This document shows positions 6,991 through 13,906 of a DNA stretch of 13,906 nucleotides, piece by piece (position 1 is the stretch's first letter; every line of letters starts with the position of its first letter). This DNA is from Savagea sp. (lineage in GTDB: Bacteria > Bacillota > Bacilli > Bacillales_A > Planococcaceae). The notes under the pieces were generated by a model, which was not told the origin of the DNA, made no database searches, and was given only the letters and a program-made list of their open reading frames with translations. The translations under genes and the position numbers were made by a program. The DNA lies in contig JASLHQ010000092.1 of NCBI GenBank assembly GCA_030152265.1, forward strand, positions 1-13,906, written 5' to 3'.

Positions 6991-7722
6991 TTAATCGTCC
7001 TCCTTCGGCAATTGTTGTAAGTACATCATCTCAACCTGTTCCGTCCAACCATTTAATTCGATTTGCTCACTCGGTTCATGAATATCAATTATGAGATTAT
7101 CGATGTAAAAATCATCGTGTAATGGAGAAGCGAGTAAGTAGTTGTACACTTTCTCACTGTCCTCAAATGTTTCCGTTACAATCTTTATTGTAAAGGGTGG
7201 GTTCTTCACATTCAAACCATTCACTGTCGTCACACCATTAATATCTCGAATTGCACTTAAAATCGTATAACGTTTCGAATCAATTTCGATAATTAAACCG
7301 CTCATACGATTCACATCATTGATGAAGCGAGTCAACAAATCGGCTTGTATTGTTTCGATGGGTAAACCTAAAGCGATACTTTCTGGCGATGGTTGAATTT
7401 CAATTTCGACTCCTGGACCTGTTAAAGAAGTGAAGCCTGCTCGCTTTTTTAAGTCGTCTACCGTTTCGATTAAAGCCATTTCAGGGTCTTCTGATTTTGC
7501 CCGTTCATACGTATATAATGTGTGATCCATATCTCGTATTTCTTTTAACAGCACGGATTGCGCTTGTTTCTGTTCAGCAATTTCATTTCGAATCGCCCAA
7601 ATGTCTCGCGTATCTCGTTCCGCTGGTTGATGATTTAAAGAGTTATACTGGACAGCCAGCATAAAACCGACGAGCGACACAACAAGCATGAGGGCAATGC
7701 TCACTTTTGGTTTTATTTTCAT
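6991..7722 (-). CDS. ylxX: YlxX, DUF881 membrane-anchored protein
   Basis: A predicted single-pass protein of the DUF881 family, function unknown. A short basic start (MKIKPKVS) is followed by a hydrophobic segment at about residues 8-26 (IALMLVVSLVGFMLAV) and an extracellular part. That part has a short coiled region (about 38-65) and the DUF881 core, with LKKRAGFTSLTGPGVEI, NDVNRMSGLIIEIDSKRY and AIRDINGVTTVNGLNV-like runs. Two adjacent starts exist: GTG at 7725 overlapping the ylxW stop, and ATG at 7722. I prefer the ATG because AAGGG lies five bases before it and GTG has almost no spacing from it, but they differ by one residue. It is a paralogue of ylxW immediately upstream; the pair probably arose by tandem duplication. 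The partner or substrate is unknown. Confidence 0.88.
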   Translation of the reverse strand: MKIKPKVSIALMLVVSLVGFMLAVQYNSLNHQPAERDTRDIWAIRNEIAEQKQAQSVLLKEIRDMDHTLYTYERAKSEDPEMALIETVDDLKKRAGFTSLTGPGVEIEIQPSPESIALGLPIETIQADLLTRFINDVNRMSGLIIEIDSKRYTILSAIRDINGVTTVNGLNVKNPPFTIKIVTETFEDSEKVYNYLLASPLHDDFYIDNLIIDIHEPSEQIELNGWTEQVEMMYLQQLPKEDD

Positions 7723-7724
7723 CA

Positions 7725-8444
7725 CTACCCTTCCCTCAATGCTGGTAACATAATCTCTTTTTCTTCAACAGACACGACGATATGATCTTGTTCAAGTGAA
7801 TCTAGTACGCCTCCACGTAATTGTAAAGATGACTGCAACACTTCTTGTGAGCCGACCGCTTCAATGACGAACGGTTCGGGGAATGTTTTACCATCTACCG
7901 TAATGACCGGTCCTGTACATTTTATCGATGAATTAGCTGTCAATCGTTGCCCGTTAATCGCAATCCCTTCCGCGCCCGCAATTTTCAATTCATTGACGAC
8001 GCGAAGTACGTGACTTTCATGTACGATGTAGTCGTTCGGGTTTTGCGTAAGCGGGTCGTAATCAGCATCTTTTAGCGTCACTTTCACGCCTTCCCCTTGC
8101 GCTGGCACGAGCCCGAGTAATAAACGTAGTTGCTCAGCCTCTTCAATCAAATTCGTATGGCGATCTTCTTCATGCATGAACGAATGCTCAATGTCCATCA
8201 CTTCGCGCATTTTTTCTTCCAATTCTTCGTAAAGTTCTTTATTGCGCTCTTGCAAACGTAACAACTCTTCGCGATATTGCTCTTCTCGCAAATAAGCGAG
8301 CGGTTGGTAATTGTCTTGCTGATTGTTTATGCCGAGTGTTTTATATGAGAAAGCAAAGATGAAACCGAGTACTAAAAAGACGACGGAAAACCAAATTTGC
8401 CTTACGCTATTCTTCTTCGATCTCTTCTTCTTGTTGCTCATCAT
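7725..8444 (-). CDS. ylxW: YlxW, DUF881 membrane-anchored protein
   Basis: The second DUF881 protein of the cluster, function unknown. From the chosen start it has a very basic cytoplasmic head (MMSNKKKRSKKNS), one membrane helix at about 17-34 (IWFSVVFLVLGFIFAFSY), a long coiled coil at about 48-100 (EEQYREELLRLQERNKELYE) and the DUF881 core. The core shows LLGLVPAQGEGVKVTL, VVNELKIAGAEGIAINGQRL and APFVIEAVGS-type strands (here PEPFVIEAVGSQEVL). The open frame extends up to 8504, but I start at the ATG 8444-8442. GGAGG lies eight bases upstream (8457-8453), the upstream 20 residues look non-coding, and the basic head immediately before a helix is the normal layout. This gives 239 aa. The start overlaps the end of divIB by 38 bases in another frame. 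The final codons abut ylxX. Confidence 0.87.
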   Translation of the reverse strand: MMSNKKKRSKKNSVRQIWFSVVFLVLGFIFAFSYKTLGINNQQDNYQPLAYLREEQYREELLRLQERNKELYEELEEKMREVMDIEHSFMHEEDRHTNLIEEAEQLRLLLGLVPAQGEGVKVTLKDADYDPLTQNPNDYIVHESHVLRVVNELKIAGAEGIAINGQRLTANSSIKCTGPVITVDGKTFPEPFVIEAVGSQEVLQSSLQLRGGVLDSLEQDHIVVSVEEKEIMLPALREG

Positions 8445-9198
8445 TGTCACTTCCTCCATATAACTTGTCGTACGATGTAAAATAAGCACCGACTTCCAAG
8501 TCAAACACTCCTTTTTCTTCAGGTCCGAGTTGTGTAACGAGTTGCGGATAGTAAGTGAGGCGCTCTGCTAAATTATTCATTAACGTATGCACTTCATTCC
8601 CATCATCCATATACAGGCGTACTTTTAACTCGTAGTCCGTCGGCGCGATAATGATTTCTGAAATGAGTTCGAACACGGCATCTTCAATTTGCAACAGTTG
8701 CGCTGCAATTTGCTGTTTCTGTTCGAGCGTTTCGAAGCGAGAAATAATTGGAATTTTGCGCGTCATTTGATTGTGCACGTAAGGAAGTTCTGTTCCGTCT
8801 TCCAACATCAATTGAAACAGCCCTTCTGTTTCAATGTAAGCGACAGGCATTTTTTCTTGAATTTTCAATGAGACGATTCGATTCCAACTGCGGCTCACTT
8901 CAACAGCTTTCACAGTAGGCATTTTCAACAGTTGTCGTTCAATCTCGTTCAATTTCAATCCCCAAATCGAATCCCCCATTCGAATACCACTCTCTTCAAC
9001 GTATTCGATCGGTTCTGCTAAAGATGCGCCGTACACGTCGACTTCTTTCACATCGCTCAAACTTGTTTGAAAGTAAATGAGTGTTAGTAAAAGCAATAAA
9101 ATGATGACGACAAATGTGTAAAAACGACGATTGAGTCTCCGCCTTTTCTTTTTGACGAGCTCTGGAATTTTATCTTGTATATCTACAACCGTCGACAT
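8407..9198 (-). CDS. divIB: DivIB (FtsQ family) septum assembly protein
   Basis: A bitopic membrane protein that forms a complex with FtsL and DivIC and supports PBP2B at the septum. From the ATG at 9198 it is 263 aa. It has a basic cytoplasmic head with KKKRRRLNRR, one membrane helix at about 26-44 (YTFVVIILLLLLTLIYF), a POTRA domain at about 47-116 (VKEVDVYGA through VEVSRSWNRIVSLKIQEKMPVA), a beta domain to about 235, and a strongly acidic tail (SDNDEQQEEEIEEE). The frame also has a GTG at 9207, but that codon lies inside GAGGTG (9210-9205), the ribosome-binding site for the ATG six bases on, so the later start is preferred. The ribosome-binding site overlaps the murD stop codon, suggesting coupled translation. 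The tail is dual-coding with the ylxW start. Weak sequence conservation is normal for DivIB. Confidence 0.92.
   Translation of the reverse strand: MSTVVDIQDKIPELVKKKRRRLNRRFYTFVVIILLLLLTLIYFQTSLSDVKEVDVYGASLAEPIEYVEESGIRMGDSIWGLKLNEIERQLLKMPTVKAVEVSRSWNRIVSLKIQEKMPVAYIETEGLFQLMLEDGTELPYVHNQMTRKIPIISRFETLEQKQQIAAQLLQIEDAVFELISEIIIAPTDYELKVRLYMDDGNEVHTLMNNLAERLTYYPQLVTQLGPEEKGVFDLEVGAYFTSYDKLYGGSDNDEQQEEEIEEE
8453..8457 (-). promoter_or_regulatory. Ribosome-binding site that sets the ylxW start inside divIB
   Basis: GGAGG on the minus strand lies eight bases before the ATG at 8444 and within the divIB coding sequence. No comparable site stands before the start codons farther upstream in the same frame. 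It therefore fixes the ylxW start at 8444 and the overlap with divIB at 38 bases. Confidence 0.8.
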
Positions 9199-9204
9199 GA
9201 CAAA

Positions 9205-9210
9205 CACCTC
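9205..9210 (-). promoter_or_regulatory. Ribosome-binding site that sets the divIB start
   Basis: GAGGTG on the minus strand lies six bases before the ATG at 9198. It overlaps the murD TGA (9211-9209) and contains the in-frame GTG at 9207 that would otherwise extend divIB by three codons. This favours the ATG as the real start. Confidence 0.82.
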
Positions 9211-10567
9211 ACTTCGTCAATTTCATAACGGCGTCGATAAAGGCTTCTCCTCGCAATTCAAAGCTACCGTACTGATCCCAACTTGCGCAAGATGGGGAGA
9301 GTAATACGACATCTCCTTTTGTTGCATGGGTCATCGCTCTTGCAACGCCTTCTTCCATCGTCTCCATCGTTTCGACAATCGGAACTTTGCAATCTTCGGC
9401 AAATTGAGCGAAACGTCGTCGAGTTTCTCCGAACGTAATGACCGCTTTCACGTTATCCATGTAAGGACGCAATTCATCGAATGAATGACCGCGCTCTAAT
9501 CCACCTGCAATGAGTAAAATAGGGGCATTTTTAAACGACTGCAATGCACTTTTCGTCGCGAGCGTGTTCGTCGCTTTCGAATCGTTGTAAAACTTAATCC
9601 CGTTTTGCTCTAAGACGAACTGCATGCGATGTTTCACTCCAGTAAATGAACTTAATACATCTTCTACTGTTTCTTTCGAGCAATCCATAAGTAATGCGGC
9701 CGCTGTCGCAGCGAGCACGTTTTCTAAATTATGTTCGCCTGGAATTTTAATGAGCGCTCTTTTTAAATAAGGCTCTCCGTTCCAGTAAATCATTTCATCG
9801 TCCGCACTCATTCCACGTTCCAATATGCGTTTGCGAGAGAATGGATACAATTGTGCTTCTGTCTGTTCCGCCACGCGAACGACTTCTTCTTGATCGGCGT
9901 TGTAAATTAAAAAATCTTCGGCCGTTTGATTTTTAAACAAGTTCGCTTTCGCTTCAATATAATGCTCTTTCGTTCCATGATAATCGAGATGCGCTTCATA
10001 TAAGTTCGTCAATATCGCAATGCGTGGACGGAATTGCTCGATGCCCATCAGTTGGAATGAAGATAATTCTGTAATCATCATCTGGTCTGCTCTCGCATGT
10101 TCTGCGACATCTGTTGCGACCGTCCCAATGTTTCCAGCGATGAGCGGCTGCTTTCCATCGATGTTTAATAAATGGTAAAGCAATGTCGTCGTCGTCGTTT
10201 TTCCGTTGGAACCAGTAATGCCTACAATCGGAGCTTCGCTAATTAAATAGGCGAGTTCGACTTCCGTCCAAATCGGAATGTTGCGAGCGACCATCTTTTC
10301 AATGACGATATTCGTATACGGGATGCCTGGGTTTTTGACGACGAGGTCAAAATCGCCATTTTGTACTTCTTCAGGATGTCCACCACCGATCACTTCAACT
10401 CCTAAATTGCGAAGCGTCGTCGCGTGTTCATCCCCTTGCAACTTTGCGAAATCGTTCACCGTTACGATTGCACCCAATTCATGAAGCATTTTCGCTGCAG
10501 AAAAACCGCTTTTCGCTAGTCCGAGAACGAGTACTTTTTTATTTTTTAAAGTTGTAATGTGCTTCAT
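9209..10567 (-). CDS. murD: MurD, UDP-MurNAc-L-Ala:D-Glu ligase
   Basis: Adds D-glutamate to UDP-N-acetylmuramoyl-L-alanine with ATP, the second amino-acid step of the wall-precursor stem peptide, in the cytoplasm. The N-terminal Rossmann-like domain has VLVLGLAKSGFSAA (12-25) and NPGIP (79-83). The central ATPase domain has the P-loop GITGSNGKTTTT (116-127), ELSSFQL (167-173), TNLYEAHLDYHG (187-198) and the likely carbamylated lysine K207 in YIEAKANLF. The C-terminal domain has GEHNLEN (277-283), HRMQ and NDSKATNT (328-335), which form the substrate site. The 452 aa length is standard (451 in B. subtilis). The ATG overlaps the mraY stop as ATGA with GGAGG seven bases upstream. In B. subtilis it is followed by spoVE, murG and murB; here divIB follows at once. 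The identification is very secure. Confidence 0.98.
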   Translation of the reverse strand: MKHITTLKNKKVLVLGLAKSGFSAAKMLHELGAIVTVNDFAKLQGDEHATTLRNLGVEVIGGGHPEEVQNGDFDLVVKNPGIPYTNIVIEKMVARNIPIWTEVELAYLISEAPIVGITGSNGKTTTTTLLYHLLNIDGKQPLIAGNIGTVATDVAEHARADQMMITELSSFQLMGIEQFRPRIAILTNLYEAHLDYHGTKEHYIEAKANLFKNQTAEDFLIYNADQEEVVRVAEQTEAQLYPFSRKRILERGMSADDEMIYWNGEPYLKRALIKIPGEHNLENVLAATAAALLMDCSKETVEDVLSSFTGVKHRMQFVLEQNGIKFYNDSKATNTLATKSALQSFKNAPILLIAGGLERGHSFDELRPYMDNVKAVITFGETRRRFAQFAEDCKVPIVETMETMEEGVARAMTHATKGDVVLLSPSCASWDQYGSFELRGEAFIDAVMKLTK

Positions 10568-11541
10568 ACGTATACCTCCAGTAGGACAGCAATTAGCGCA
10601 CTAATGAATGACACGAACCAAAATGTCAAGACGACTCGCCACTCTGACCAACCTGATAATTCAAAATGATGATGTATCGGACTCATTTTGAATACACGTT
10701 TCCCCGTCGTTTTGAAACTGATCACTTGAATAATGACCGATAAAGTTTCAATGACGTAAATGAGACCAATCAATAACAGTAACAATTCAATTTTCAACAA
10801 TATTGAAATCGTCGCAATTAAGCCACCTAGCGCAAGTGAGCCTGTATCACCCATGAACACTTTCGCCGGCTTGCGATTAAAGTATAAAAAGCCGAGCATG
10901 GCAGTTGCCGTAATAATTGAAACGAGCGTCACACTGACCACATCCGCCGCATACGCAATCCACGCAAACGCGAGAAATGTGAAAAATGTCGTTCCGCCAA
11001 CTAAACCGTCTAAACCGTCCGTTAAATTGATCGCATTTGAGAAACCGACGAGCCAGAAGACGAGAAAGACGACGTAAAATATACCGAAGTCGATCGTCCA
11101 AGAAGTGAGCGGAATCGCGATCGCTGTATCAAAATATTCAGATTGTCGAAGTAAGAAGTAAGCGATCACTCCTACGACGATTTGCGCTATTAGTTTTTGT
11201 AAAGAAGTTAAACCTAAATTTCTTTTCATGACGACGATAATAAAATCGTCTAAAAACCCGATGAGGCCATACCCGATAAATACGATGAGCATGATCCAAA
11301 CTTCCGTTGACCAAACGTCATAGAGGAAGCTAAAAATTAATGTACTAATTGTTATCGAAGCAAAAAAAATCAAACCGCCCATCGTCGGTGTTCCTGCTTT
11401 TTGTTGGTGCGCTTTCGGACCTTCTTCTCGGATTGTTTGCCCGAATTTCATTTTGTGTAGTATCGGGATAATCGCATATCCGATTACGATCGTTAATGCG
11501 AGTGTCGCGATAACTATCGTCAAATTTTGTACAGTTGACAT
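10564..11541 (-). CDS. mraY: MraY, phospho-MurNAc-pentapeptide transferase
   Basis: Transfers phospho-MurNAc-pentapeptide from UDP to undecaprenyl phosphate to make lipid I on the inner membrane face. About ten hydrophobic segments are visible over 325 aa, the normal size (324 in B. subtilis). Active-site motifs of the family are all present. They are TPTMGG (51-56), FLDDF with D98/D99, NLTDGLDGL (172-180), GDTGSLALGG (231-240) including D232, and PIHHHFE (288-294) in the last cytoplasmic loop. The ATG at 11541 has AAGGAG seven bases upstream. It lies 14 bases after pbpB and overlaps murD by four bases. In B. subtilis spoVD and murE separate pbpB from mraY; both are missing here. Lipid I must still be converted to lipid II by MurG, which is not in this window. 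Confidence 0.98.
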   Translation of the reverse strand: MSTVQNLTIVIATLALTIVIGYAIIPILHKMKFGQTIREEGPKAHQQKAGTPTMGGLIFFASITISTLIFSFLYDVWSTEVWIMLIVFIGYGLIGFLDDFIIVVMKRNLGLTSLQKLIAQIVVGVIAYFLLRQSEYFDTAIAIPLTSWTIDFGIFYVVFLVFWLVGFSNAINLTDGLDGLVGGTTFFTFLAFAWIAYAADVVSVTLVSIITATAMLGFLYFNRKPAKVFMGDTGSLALGGLIATISILLKIELLLLLIGLIYVIETLSVIIQVISFKTTGKRVFKMSPIHHHFELSGWSEWRVVLTFWFVSFISALIAVLLEVYV

Positions 11542-11555
11542 CGTCTTACTCCTTC

Positions 11556-13805
11556 TTACTCATCTTCTTGTAATTCTTGTTCCTCTTCTTCTGTTTCTTC
11601 TTGCGGAGGTGTTTCGTATTTTTGCTCAGGACGCTTTAATTGGATGACGACTGGATCATCTTTCGTCACGAGCGTTCCTTCTCCTAAGTTTTGTTCGGTC
11701 ACGTATCCTTCACCTGCAATGCGAATGTCTAAATTAGAAAGCGCTTTGTAGGAAAGAAGCATTTTTTTCGACCAGCCGTCGAAATTCGGGAGAGTGCTGT
11801 CGCCCGCTGTTTTCAATAATACGAACGTATTCGGTGGCAGTTCCGTTCCTTCCGACGGATACTGTTCCATCACTTCTCCCCCTTCACCGATCACGATCGG
11901 TGTGAAGCCTGATTCTTTCAATTGTTGTACCGCTGCATCGGACGATTTTCCGACGTAGTTTTCATTCGCTTTCACTTCAATCGGCGCGACTTCGTTCGGA
12001 GCGACGTTCAATGACTTTAAGGCGCTCTCCATCACGTTCGTAAACACTTTCGCAACGGGAACTGATCCGTATTCTCCCGGCTTTGTAATCGGCTGTTGCA
12101 CGCTGACAAACATAATTAATTCTGGATCATCAATCGGCGCCATACCTAAAAAGGAGAATAAGTAGTTGCTTCCGCCACTCATATAACCAGGTCGATCTGG
12201 ATGTGGAATTTCTGCTGTTCCCGTTTTCCCCCCTACGTCATATGTCGGTAAAGCATAGCTTTGTCCCGTTCCGTGCGGCGCTGTCACAGTAGATGCTAAC
12301 ACGTCACGAACTTCTTTTGCTGTTTCCGCAGAAATCGGTGTGCCTACTTGATGCGGTTCATTTTTCGTAACGATTTCTCCCGTGTTCGGATCAGTGATCG
12401 TGTCGATAATGTACGGTTGCATCATTTTACCGTCGTTCGCAATAGCAGTCGCTGCTTGAATCATTTGTAACGGTGTGACGGTAGAACCTTGACCGTAAGC
12501 TGTCGTCACACGTTCAGCTGGGTAACGATCCAATATAATTCCAGGAGCTTCATTCGGTAAAGAGATTCCTACTGGTTTACCGAATCCGAAGTCCTCTAAA
12601 TATTCGATGAAACGACGGTCACCGATACGTTCTAACAAGTAGGCCATCGATACGTTACTCGAACGTTGAAAGCCTTCTAAAAACGAAATCGTTCCCCAAC
12701 CGTGTTTATTTACGTCATTGATCGTCTTGTCGTACACTTTATAAGAACCAGATTTAAAGTAATCGTTCGGGCGCCATTTTCCTTCTTCAATCGCTGCCGC
12801 TAATGTGAACATTTTCATCGTTGAACCTGGTTCAATCGTGTTCTCAATCGCTTCGTTCAACCAACTATCGGTCAATCCTTCACGCGTTTCAGGGTCGAAC
12901 GTCGGACGTTGTGACATTGCTAAAATTTCACCGGTCTTGGCGTTCGCAATCACTGCGAGTGCTTTTTTCGGTTTGTATTGCACCATCATTTCATTCATCG
13001 CATCTTCCGTGAAGTTTTGAAGTGTGTTGTCGAGCGTTAATTTAATTTGTGCGCCTTTTTTCGCTGGTTCAACGATGCGGTTCGTTCCAGCTAAGACGAA
13101 ACCCCAACGATCCGACTGATAATTGATCGAACCTGGCTGGCCACGCAAGACGTCGTTGTACACTTTTTCAATTCCCATTTTACCGGTCGTTTCGTATTTC
13201 TTTTCTTCTTCATTTAACTCTTTCGTCGCGTAACCGATTAAATGAGAGGCGAAAATGCCGTTCGGATAAAATCGCTTTTTTTCTTCGATGAGCGAAACAC
13301 CTGTCAACCCTTCTTCTTCGACTGCTTGGGCTAATTTTTCCGCTTCTTCAATTCCAATTTCACGACCTGCTTTTCCAAATTCAACTTGGTAGCGAGATTT
13401 TCCCGCCGCTACTTCATCAATTCCTTTTTGGATAATGTCGTAAATTTTTTGTTCGGGCATATCGATAAATTTAGCGAGAACACGAGCCGTCTTTTGAGCA
13501 TCAACGACATGATAATTGATGCCTGATTTTTCAGTTGATGGGTCTGGCTTAACGACTGCAACGAGACGGTAACTCAACGTATCCGTTGCAATTAGTTGTT
13601 CATTGCGATCAACGATTTCGCCGCGCTCGCCTTGCAAAATGAATTCACGCGCATATTTTTCTTTCGCCATTTCCGTCAACTCTTGACCTTTTGCATAACC
13701 TGTCATTTGAATAAATGTCACTCTGAAAAACAATATAAAAAAGAAGCCTACAAAAAATACTACTAGTAGAAAGGCTCCCCATTGGAATCGAAACTTTTTT
13801 TTCAT
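11556..13805 (-). CDS. pbpB: PBP2B-type septal peptidoglycan transpeptidase
   Basis: A class B penicillin-binding protein that crosslinks septal wall outside the membrane (PBP2B in Bacillus, PBP1 in staphylococci). A short basic head is followed by a membrane helix at about 11-33, and the dimerisation domain at about 50-235 includes RGEIVDRN (61-68). The transpeptidase domain at about 255-595 has the catalytic S328 in STMK, the SSN motif at 382-384, and KTGT at 527-530. Two PASTA domains follow at about 606-666 and 668-724, then an acidic tail of about 20 residues (QEETEEEEQELQEDE). At 749 aa it is slightly longer than B. subtilis PbpB (716). The ATG overlaps the ftsL stop as ATGA; the upstream AGGACG is a weak ribosome-binding site, so coupling to ftsL probably matters. 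It lacks a neighbouring spoVD paralogue. Function is secure. Confidence 0.96.
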   Translation of the reverse strand: MKKKFRFQWGAFLLVVFFVGFFFILFFRVTFIQMTGYAKGQELTEMAKEKYAREFILQGERGEIVDRNEQLIATDTLSYRLVAVVKPDPSTEKSGINYHVVDAQKTARVLAKFIDMPEQKIYDIIQKGIDEVAAGKSRYQVEFGKAGREIGIEEAEKLAQAVEEEGLTGVSLIEEKKRFYPNGIFASHLIGYATKELNEEEKKYETTGKMGIEKVYNDVLRGQPGSINYQSDRWGFVLAGTNRIVEPAKKGAQIKLTLDNTLQNFTEDAMNEMMVQYKPKKALAVIANAKTGEILAMSQRPTFDPETREGLTDSWLNEAIENTIEPGSTMKMFTLAAAIEEGKWRPNDYFKSGSYKVYDKTINDVNKHGWGTISFLEGFQRSSNVSMAYLLERIGDRRFIEYLEDFGFGKPVGISLPNEAPGIILDRYPAERVTTAYGQGSTVTPLQMIQAATAIANDGKMMQPYIIDTITDPNTGEIVTKNEPHQVGTPISAETAKEVRDVLASTVTAPHGTGQSYALPTYDVGGKTGTAEIPHPDRPGYMSGGSNYLFSFLGMAPIDDPELIMFVSVQQPITKPGEYGSVPVAKVFTNVMESALKSLNVAPNEVAPIEVKANENYVGKSSDAAVQQLKESGFTPIVIGEGGEVMEQYPSEGTELPPNTFVLLKTAGDSTLPNFDGWSKKMLLSYKALSNLDIRIAGEGYVTEQNLGEGTLVTKDDPVVIQLKRPEQKYETPPQEETEEEEQELQEDE

Positions 13806-13906
13806 CGTCCTGGCACGACCTTTACGTTACTCTCATTTAAATGTAAGCCACGTTCTTTCGCCTTTTGCCAAATGCGTTCATAAGATGATTTTTCGTTAAT
13901 TTGAAT
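13802..13906 (-). CDS. ftsL: FtsL, C-terminal end (runs off window end)
   Basis: Only the last 34 codons are present, reading from the window edge (IQINEKSSYERIWQKAKERG and then LHLNESNVKVVPGR) to a TGA at 13804-13802. The ending resembles the FtsL C-terminus of Bacillus, where a segment like YERI-KAKE-GL-LN-NVKVV follows the extracellular coiled coil. FtsL is a small bitopic protein that complexes with DivIB and DivIC and activates the septal synthase. The stop overlaps the pbpB ATG by four bases (ATGA), the typical ftsL-pbpB order of Firmicutes. The membrane helix and most of the coiled coil lie beyond the window. The call rests on these residues and on the gene order. Confidence 0.85.
   Translation of the reverse strand: MQINEKSSYERIWQKAKERGLHLNESNVKVVPGR

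Noticed and set aside
8445..8504. Longer ylxW start at 8504
   Set aside because: Would add 20 non-helical residues, extend the overlap with divIB to 98 bases and ignore the good GGAGG eight bases before the ATG at 8444.
10760..11077. Plus-strand 105-codon frame opposite mraY
   Set aside because: Shadow of the conserved mraY frame; no plausible start signal or domain.
1..13906. Mobile element, CRISPR, tRNA/rRNA or foreign island
   Set aside because: No direct repeats, transposase-like frames, spacer arrays or tRNA-like folds seen; all sequence is accounted for by conserved core genes in a familiar order.

Overview
The window is a stretch of Gram-positive (Bacillales-type) chromosome carrying the division and cell-wall (dcw) cluster and its usual downstream genes, all read from the minus strand. 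Transcription order, from high to low coordinates, is: ftsL (3' end only), pbpB, mraY, murD, divIB, ylxW, ylxX, sbp, ftsA, ftsZ, ylmE, sepF, ylmG, ylmH, divIVA, then an isoleucine T-box leader and the 5' part of ileS. The protein sequences closely resemble Bacillus subtilis counterparts (FtsZ, FtsA, Sbp, SepF, DivIVA, IleS). SepF, DivIVA, YlmH, the DUF881 pair and a T-box-controlled ileS all point to Firmicutes.

The cluster is shortened relative to B. subtilis. Between pbpB and ftsA there is no spoVD, murE, spoVE/ftsW, murG or murB. Between ftsZ and ylmE there are no spoIIGA/sigE/sigG and no ylmD. The murD-divIB junction and the absence of sporulation genes recall staphylococci, but ylxW-ylxX-sbp are retained. 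A Planococcaceae-like or other Bacillales lineage that has lost or moved these genes is plausible. The genus cannot be fixed from this window, and sporulation genes could lie elsewhere.

Layout: 13906-9199 holds septal wall synthesis (FtsL, PBP2B, MraY, MurD); 9198-6604 holds DivIB and three membrane proteins of unclear role; 6603-4034 holds the FtsA/FtsZ ring core, with a likely own promoter just before ftsA; 3989-1197 holds ring accessory and housekeeping genes (YlmE, SepF, YlmG, YlmH, DivIVA); 1196-869 is the only gap over 300 bases and is filled by a sigma-A promoter, T-box riboswitch and terminator; 868-1 is ileS. Genes are packed with ATGA overlaps or short gaps, and I saw no terminator between ftsL and the end of divIVA, so one long co-transcript with internal starts is likely.

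MurD and MraY build the lipid-linked wall precursor. FtsZ, anchored by FtsA and SepF, organises the septum. FtsL and DivIB scaffold PBP2B, which crosslinks septal wall, and DivIVA marks curved membrane at septa and poles. I found no undescribed system, mobile element, CRISPR array or tRNA/rRNA gene. The more interesting details are a 38-base dual-coding overlap of divIB and ylxW, the shortened gene order, a promoter-like site before ftsA, and a small out-of-frame ORF over the ileS start.
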